NCBI GenBank assembly: GCA_964472545.1
Contig: CAYYNP010000312.1
Location: 1-11,486, forward strand
DNA from: CAYYNP01 sp964472545
Lineage (GTDB): Bacteria > Planctomycetota > Planctomycetia > Pirellulales > Thermoguttaceae
Reading direction: 5' to 3'
DNA: 11,486 nt
The notes below the pieces were generated by a model. The model did no database searches. It was not told the DNA's origin and saw only the letters and a program-made list of their open reading frames with translations. The position numbers and the translations under genes are program-made. Shown here one piece after another: positions 6,556-11,486 of this stretch (positions are counted from its first letter, which is position 1; each line of letters starts with the position of its first letter).

Positions 6556-8706
6556 GTGACCTTTGGTAACCCTCTACTGCTGGCCGGAACCGCATTGGTC
6601 GCCCTGCCGATCGTGCTGCACCTGATCATGCGGCAGCGGCCGAAGTTGCTGGAGTTTCCGGCATTGCGGTTTGTGCGGCAGAAGCACGACGCGAACCGCC
6701 GGCGGTTGCTGCTGCAACATCTGCTGTTGTTGCTGTTGCGGGCGGCGGTGATCGCACTGCTGGCCACGGCATTAGCGTTGCCGAGCATCAGTTTTTCCGG
6801 CTCGCTGGGCAGCCAGGAAGCGCCCGTGGCGGCGGTGTTGGTATTCGACACGGCGCCGCGGATGGCCTATCGCCACCGCAACCGGTCGCGCTTAGAGGTG
6901 GCCGCCGAGTCGGGACAGTGGATCCTCACGCAATTGCCCAGCCGTAGCGAGGTCGCCGTGCTCGACACGCGGCAAGGGCCGGCCGTGTTGCAAGACGACC
7001 TGGGATTCGCCAAAGAGCAGATCGAGCGGCTGCGGCCGGTGGCCAAGTACGAACCGCTCACGGCGGTCGTCGAAAAGGCGCTGGAACTGGCCGCCGGCAG
7101 CGAGCACGCCCAGAAAGAGATCTACATCTTCACCGATCTGGCCGAGTCTGCCTGGCCGGCCAGCGCATCCGGCCCGCTGCAAGAGGCGTTGGCCAACGTG
7201 CCCGGCGTGGCGATCTACCTGATCGACGTGGGCGTTCAGGAGCCGGTCAACCTGGCACTGGGGCCGTTGCGGCTTTCGGGGCAGGTGTTGTCGAATCGTA
7301 GCACGCTGGCCGTGGAGACCGAGCTGACTCGCACCGGTCCGGCGGCCGAGTGCGCCGTGGAGTTGCACCTGCTCGACGCCGAAGGCAAGCCGCAGAAGCG
7401 GAGCGAGTCGAGCCACATCTTGATGAGCGATCAAACGCAGGAGATCGGTTTGCAGGTGCGCTCGCTGGAGGTGGGAACGCATCAGGGGTTCGTGCGGATC
7501 GTAGGACAAGACGCGCTGGAGTGGGACGATAAGCGTTACTTCACCGTGGAAGTCCGGCCGGCCTGGCGGGTCCTGGTGGCGGCGCCACAGCCGACGGCGC
7601 GCCGGGCCGTGTATCTGACCGAGGCCCTGGCTCCGGCCATGTTTCGCAAGCGGGGCCAGGCACGGTTCGATTGCGAGGTGATCGATTTCGACGCGCTTAC
7701 GCGGCGACGGCTAGACGACTACGCGGCCGTCTATCTGCTCGACCCCCGTCCGTTGGATCCGGCCATGTGGCAGCGATTGGGCAACTACGCGTCGCAAGGC
7801 GGCGGCGTGGCAATCTTCCTCGGCCGCGACGCCCTGCCGACGACTTCGTTCAACGCGCCGCGGGCCCAGGACCTGTTGCCGGGGGAGCTGTTGCTCCAAG
7901 TGCCTCGCGACGCCGACTTCAACTTCCACCTGGCCCCGCAACAACACCACTACCAGCATCCGATCATGGCGGAGTTTGCCCGTGAGTTTCCCGGCCGCGT
8001 GGATGCGATTCCCTGGAAGGCGTTTCCCGTGCGCCGCTACTGGCAGCTTGGCGATCTGGCCGACGACGTCGGCGCGGTGTTGCCGTATCTTGACGGGGAG
8101 CCGGCGCTGTTGGAGAGGCCGGTCGGCTCCGGGCGGGTGTTGACGATGACCACGCCGATTTCCGACGATCCTAATCGCGACCCGTGGAATTTCCTGCCCG
8201 TCGGCGAGGCCTGGCCGTTCGGCATGTTGGCCAACGGCATCGCGACGTATCTGGTCGGCAGCAGCCGGCAGCAGTTCAACTACCTGGCGGGCTTGCCGGC
8301 GTCGCTGCAGCCGGACGCCGCCGAGCCGCGCGGCAACTACCTGATGACCGGCCCGGAAGGACTCAAACAGAAACTGACGCCCGATCCGAAGACGCGCGTG
8401 CTGTCGATTCCCACGACCGATCGGGTCGGCAACTATCGCATTGAGGCCGACGGGCCGCCGAAGGTGATCCGCGGCTTCAGCGTCAACCTGGCGGAAGAGC
8501 AGACGCAGCTTCACCGGATCGCGGAAGAGTCCTTGACCGAACTCTTCCAGCCGCATACCTTTCGATTAGCCTGCAGCCAAGAGGAGATCGAACGTGCCCA
8601 GCACCGCGGCCGCGTCGGCCGCGAGATGTTCCCGCTGCTAATCGTCCTGGTCGCCGTGATGCTGGCCGCGGAGCATCTGGTGGCGAATCGGTTCTATCGG
8701 GAGTAG
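6556..8706 (+). CDS. BatA-type membrane protein with degenerate VWA domain
   Basis: A 716-residue protein starting at GTG. This start puts FGNPLLLAGTALVALPIVLHL at the N-terminus, which matches the N-terminal domain of BatA/aerotolerance-type proteins (about 3-77: a membrane helix, a basic loop with FPALRFVRQK, then a second helix at 52-76). A weak GGAAG at 6543-6547 is the only ribosome binding site seen. Residues about 92-228 look like a von Willebrand A fold (VLVFDTAP, IYIFTDLAES), but the DxSxS metal motif reads D98-T-A100-P-R102, so metal binding is probably lost. Middle strands (about 230-335) look like a beta-sandwich, and 338-530 resembles a Rossmann-like amidotransferase fold. A final helix at 692-709 anchors the C-terminus. 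BatA-family proteins usually work with a MoxR ATPase and a DUF58 protein; neither is visible. It is likely co-transcribed with the next gene. Confidence 0.85.
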   Translation: MTFGNPLLLAGTALVALPIVLHLIMRQRPKLLEFPALRFVRQKHDANRRRLLLQHLLLLLLRAAVIALLATALALPSISFSGSLGSQEAPVAAVLVFDTAPRMAYRHRNRSRLEVAAESGQWILTQLPSRSEVAVLDTRQGPAVLQDDLGFAKEQIERLRPVAKYEPLTAVVEKALELAAGSEHAQKEIYIFTDLAESAWPASASGPLQEALANVPGVAIYLIDVGVQEPVNLALGPLRLSGQVLSNRSTLAVETELTRTGPAAECAVELHLLDAEGKPQKRSESSHILMSDQTQEIGLQVRSLEVGTHQGFVRIVGQDALEWDDKRYFTVEVRPAWRVLVAAPQPTARRAVYLTEALAPAMFRKRGQARFDCEVIDFDALTRRRLDDYAAVYLLDPRPLDPAMWQRLGNYASQGGGVAIFLGRDALPTTSFNAPRAQDLLPGELLLQVPRDADFNFHLAPQQHHYQHPIMAEFAREFPGRVDAIPWKAFPVRRYWQLGDLADDVGAVLPYLDGEPALLERPVGSGRVLTMTTPISDDPNRDPWNFLPVGEAWPFGMLANGIATYLVGSSRQQFNYLAGLPASLQPDAAEPRGNYLMTGPEGLKQKLTPDPKTRVLSIPTTDRVGNYRIEADGPPKVIRGFSVNLAEEQTQLHRIAEESLTELFQPHTFRLACSQEEIERAQHRGRVGREMFPLLIVLVAVMLAAEHLVANRFYRE

Positions 8707-8955
8707 GAGGGAGTAGTGGTGGGTGGTGAGTGGCGGGTGGTGAGAGAGGAGTCGGGCGTGCATAGCCGTTCTCTTTGGTGTGGAGACACCTTGCGTGAAA
8801 TGCCTTCGACCATCGAAGGACTCGATTCGTTGACGCACCGGAAGTCGAAGCACCCTGCTCCGGTCCGCAGTCGTTACACTCTGCCAAGTTCTCACGTCCC
8901 CCCCTCTCCAACTCCCAACCCACCACCCACCACTCACCTCCCACCACCATCCATC
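8707..8955. repeat. GT-rich/CA-rich imperfect inverted repeat between the two VWA genes
   Basis: The sequence just after the upstream stop (8707-8760) is G/T-rich and that just before the next gene (about 8896-8955) is C/A-rich. They are imperfect reverse complements; the best block is 14 bases without mismatch, AGTGGTGGGTGGTG at 8715-8728 against 8921-8934. The unique interior contains two neat hairpins: GGTGT/ACACC at 8777-8790 and CCTTCGA/TCGAAGG at 8803-8819. The G-rich arm has several runs of two or three G in the transcript, enough for a two-tier quadruplex in principle. Reading frames across this stretch are repetitive and not convincing genes. Its nature as a dispersed element is inferred. 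Confidence 0.6.
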
Positions 8956-8960
8956 GCCGC

Positions 8961-11279
8961 ATGCCCCGTCTAACCTACTATCCCGTCGGCGAGAGCTTCC
9001 TCTGGGCGGTGTTGGCTGCGCTGGTGTTGATGGGGTTGCTGGCGATCGGGCCGGGACGAAGCCGGCTGAGTCGGGGGCGGCGGGTGGTGCTAGTGGGCTT
9101 GCGGGTGGTGGCGATTGCGATGATCGTGCTGGCCATGCTGCGGCCGACGTTGATCTACACGCGGGTCGTCAAACAGTCGGCCACGCTGCTGGTCATGATC
9201 GACGTCACCGGCAGTATGTCGGTTGCCGACGGCGTCGACGGCGCCACCCGATGGGGCCAATTGCAGGAGACTCTGGCCGACGCCCAAGAGGCGCTGGCCG
9301 ATTTGGCCGAGGACTTCGAGGTCCAGGCCTACGCCTTCGACTCGCAGGCCCGGCAGGTCACCGTCGACGGCGGCACGATCACGCTGCCCGAAACGCCCGA
9401 AGGACACGAAACGGCCATCGGTGCGTCGCTGCTGAAGGCCTTACAGCAACAGACGACAAAGCGTCTGCTGGGCGTGATCCTGCTAAGCGACGGTGTGCAA
9501 AACGCCTACTTGGCCCCGCGAAACGCCTCGCCGGACCTGGCGGCGGCGCAACTGAAACACCTTGGCTACTCGATGTATACGATCGCCTTCGGCCAACCCC
9601 ACGGGCGAGGCCAGGCAAAGGACGTGCGGATCGAGAACCTGCTGGTCAATCCGACCGTCTTCGAGAAGAACGAACTCACCGTCGAAGCCGAACTGCACGT
9701 CAACGGCTATCTGAATCGCGAGATCGCGGTGCAACTCCTCTTCGAGACACCGTCGGGGTTCGACGAGGTGACTCGCAGCTACGTGGCCACCGACGAAAAG
9801 AAGCCGGTTCCGGTCCGCTTCACCTACATCCCGGAAACGGCCGGGGAATTCAAACTGACGGTGAAGGTCGATCCCCAGCCGGGCGAGTTGGTGACCACCA
9901 ACAATCGGCTCGATACGTTCGTCAACGTGCTCGGCGGCGGGCTGAACGTGCTCTATCTGGAAGGCACGTGGCGCGTGGAGCAAAAATTCCTCCGCCGCGC
10001 GCTCGACGCCTCGCCGGACATTCAGGTCGACTACTTCCGCATCGACGCCGAGGATCACTCCACCCGGCCGGGAACCCTTGCCGAGATGTTCGAGCCGGGC
10101 AAATACGACGTCTACATCCTGGGCGACCTCGACGCCGAGGCCTTTCAAACGCGCAAATCGATCGCCACGCAGAAGCCGCTGACGGGCGAGGATTTTCCCA
10201 TGCTGGCACGTCTGGCCGAAGCCGTGCACCAAGACGCCGGCCTGATCATGCTGGGCGGATTCCACAGCTTCGGGCCCGGCGGCTACGCTCAGACGTCGCT
10301 GGCCGACGCGCTGCCGGTGACCATGGATCGGCTCGAGCGTCAGCAATTCGACAAGGCGATCCGTCCCGACGTACACGTTTCGCACCCCTTGAAAATGCGG
10401 CCTTCGCTCTACGGCCGCACACTCTCCACACTCGCACTGGCCGGCGCCGGCGAAGACAACGAGGCCCTTTGGGCCAAGCTGCCGCCGCTGGACGGGGCCA
10501 ACCGATTCTCGATCAGCGCACTGTCGCAAGGGGCCACCGTGCTGGCCGATGCCGGCCCGCGCGTGCCGCTGCTGGTCGAGCATTTCTACGGCGGCGGCCG
10601 CGTGATGGCGTTTGCCGGCGACTCGACCTGGCGTTGGTGGATGCGAGGCTACGAGTCGGCCCATAAACGGTTCTGGCGGCAGATCGTGCTGCGCTTGGCC
10701 CAGCGCGACGAGTCGGGCGACGGCAACGCCTGGATCCGGCCCAGCAAACCGAGCCGGCGTTACGCCCCGGGCGAACAGATCACGTTCGTGATGGGTGCTC
10801 GAAGCGCCACCGGCGAACCGATCGACGACGCCACCTATGAGGTCTCCGTGGTGCTGCCGGAGCAAGAGGAGCCGCGCCGCTTGCGTCCGCCGGTGGGCGG
10901 CGAGCAGATGACCACCACGTTTCGCGACACCGAGGCCCCCGGCGACTATCGGGTCGAACTCACCGTCACCCATCCCGATTTGCCCGAGGGCACCGCCCGG
11001 GCCAAAGCCAGGTTCCTGGTCTACGAACAGAATCTCGAACTCGACAACGCTGCGGCCGACTCCGGCATGCTCAAGAAACTGGCCACCGACACCGGCGGCA
11101 AACTGCTCGCACCGGAACAACTCCCCGGCTTGCTTCGGGAGTTGGCCCAGAACACCGAAAGCCTCGACATCGAGCAGGAGAAGAAGGTCACCTTCTGGGA
11201 CACGTGGCCATTCTTCCTGTTGATGGTGGCGCTTTTGGGAGTGGAGTGGTTTCTGCGGAAGCGGTGGGGGCTGGTGTAG
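8961..11279 (+). CDS. VWA protein with cysteine-free amidotransferase-like domain
   Basis: A 772-residue membrane protein. Two helices near the N-terminus (about 12-30 and 41-60) are followed by a von Willebrand A domain (about 75-225) with an intact metal site: D81-V-T83-G-S85, T151 and D177 in LLSDG. Residues about 230-322 form a beta-sandwich. From 327 (LNVLYLEGTWRVEQKFLRRAL) to about 580 the sequence resembles the putative glutamine amidotransferase domain found in planctomycete VWA proteins (VYILGDLDAEAF, MLGGFHSFGPGGY, YGGGRVMAFAGDSTWRW). The whole protein has no cysteine, so a Cys-dependent amidotransferase reaction is impossible. Residues 590-690 form another beta domain, and a helix at 749-766 ends the protein. 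No Shine-Dalgarno is seen before the ATG: the preceding 60 bases are C/A-rich repeat. The start is chosen because it opens directly into the first membrane helix. A BatB-like partner of the upstream protein is likely. Confidence 0.87.
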   Translation: MPRLTYYPVGESFLWAVLAALVLMGLLAIGPGRSRLSRGRRVVLVGLRVVAIAMIVLAMLRPTLIYTRVVKQSATLLVMIDVTGSMSVADGVDGATRWGQLQETLADAQEALADLAEDFEVQAYAFDSQARQVTVDGGTITLPETPEGHETAIGASLLKALQQQTTKRLLGVILLSDGVQNAYLAPRNASPDLAAAQLKHLGYSMYTIAFGQPHGRGQAKDVRIENLLVNPTVFEKNELTVEAELHVNGYLNREIAVQLLFETPSGFDEVTRSYVATDEKKPVPVRFTYIPETAGEFKLTVKVDPQPGELVTTNNRLDTFVNVLGGGLNVLYLEGTWRVEQKFLRRALDASPDIQVDYFRIDAEDHSTRPGTLAEMFEPGKYDVYILGDLDAEAFQTRKSIATQKPLTGEDFPMLARLAEAVHQDAGLIMLGGFHSFGPGGYAQTSLADALPVTMDRLERQQFDKAIRPDVHVSHPLKMRPSLYGRTLSTLALAGAGEDNEALWAKLPPLDGANRFSISALSQGATVLADAGPRVPLLVEHFYGGGRVMAFAGDSTWRWWMRGYESAHKRFWRQIVLRLAQRDESGDGNAWIRPSKPSRRYAPGEQITFVMGARSATGEPIDDATYEVSVVLPEQEEPRRLRPPVGGEQMTTTFRDTEAPGDYRVELTVTHPDLPEGTARAKARFLVYEQNLELDNAAADSGMLKKLATDTGGKLLAPEQLPGLLRELAQNTESLDIEQEKKVTFWDTWPFFLLMVALLGVEWFLRKRWGLV

Positions 11280-11309
11280 GGGTCGGGATTCGTGATTGTC
11301 GCGTAGTGC

Positions 11310-11342
11310 TCCGAGTTCTCGGATCGTCTGAAAGACCCGATC
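11310..11342 (+). terminator. Two adjoining weak hairpins after the VWA gene
   Basis: TCCGAGTTCTCGGA at 11310-11323 is a self-complementary stem. It abuts GATCGTCT, a GAA loop, and AGAC-CC-GATC at 11322-11342, an 8-base-pair stem with a two-base bulge. Both lie 30 to 60 bases after the stop codon. No T run follows, so they would be at most a factor-assisted or RNA-stabilising end. Confidence 0.25.
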
Positions 11343-11466
11343 GAACGACGCCACCTGGCCTCTCTTCAGGCAAAGTGCTCCAGGCAGCATGGCTCGCGTG
11401 CCGAGTTGGCGCAGTCCTCTGATTGCCGAGTTCCCCAGGAGAACTGCAAAGTCGATTCGCGGGAGT

Positions 11467-11486
11467 GGAAAACGGGGACTGGCTCC
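11467..11486. repeat. Possible start of a dispersed palindromic repeat, cut by right edge
   Basis: The last 20 bases, GGAAAACGGGGACTGGCTCC, resemble from memory one arm of inverted repeats found between genes and near REP-associated Y1 transposases in planctomycetes. The matching arm would lie outside the window, so this cannot be confirmed here. The rest of 11343-11466 shows no gene or clear structure. Confidence 0.3.

Noticed and set aside
8483..8973. Open frames on both strands across the GT/CA repeat
   Set aside because: Their repetitive Gly/Trp/Val or Pro/Thr/His peptides are produced by the repeat itself, and one overlaps the start of the VWA gene.
9483..11390. Minus-strand open frame of 635 codons
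   Set aside because: It runs opposite the well-supported VWA gene, is rich in Arg, Gly, Gln and His as antisense frames in GC-rich DNA are, and contains no recognisable domain.
1..11486. CRISPR arrays, tRNA or rRNA genes, phage, toxin-antitoxin or defence genes
   Set aside because: I saw no regularly spaced direct repeats, no tRNA-like or rRNA-like sequence, and no gene of these families.

Overview
The window is GC-rich and densely coding. Every credible gene lies on the + strand, separated by gaps of 58 to 292 bases. The gene families point to a planctomycete, probably in or near the order Pirellulales: a DUF3604 PHP-like protein, a secreted SIMPL protein, a secreted GH172/DUF2961 protein, and a BatA-type membrane protein followed by a von Willebrand A protein with an amidotransferase-like domain. 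The taxonomic call is inferred from gene content and style; there is no rRNA or other marker gene to settle it.

Layout. Positions 3-1367 hold the 3' part of a DUF3604 gene cut by the left edge. Positions 1388-1516 hold a compact palindromic element whose two 27-base arms are near-perfect inverted copies (REPIN-like). A secreted SIMPL-domain protein (1633-2679) and a secreted GH172 protein (2831-3970) follow. The 292-base gap after them carries a polypyrimidine repeat, a short perfect hairpin and a leader hairpin next to a run of seven G. Next is a likely two-gene unit: a membrane-anchored Ala/Pro/Thr-rich protein with a small BON-like C-terminal domain (4263-5381) and a TPR lipoprotein (5440-6348). 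A good sigma70-type promoter (6394-6422) overlapped by a 12-base perfect palindrome leads into two large membrane proteins: a BatA/VWA-like protein with a degenerate metal site (6556-8706) and a VWA plus amidotransferase-like protein with an intact metal site (8961-11279). They are separated by a 250-base GT-rich/CA-rich inverted repeat. The last 207 bases hold two weak hairpins and what may be the start of another dispersed repeat.

How the genes may work together. The two VWA proteins look like the membrane partners of a MoxR/BatA-type system, but neither the MoxR ATPase nor the DUF58 partner is in view. The TPR lipoprotein and the BON-like protein are plausible envelope partners. The GH172 and SIMPL proteins are exported single genes. 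I see no phage, CRISPR, toxin-antitoxin, biosynthetic or defence locus. The least ordinary material is the non-coding palindromic DNA and the cysteine-free amidotransferase-like VWA protein.
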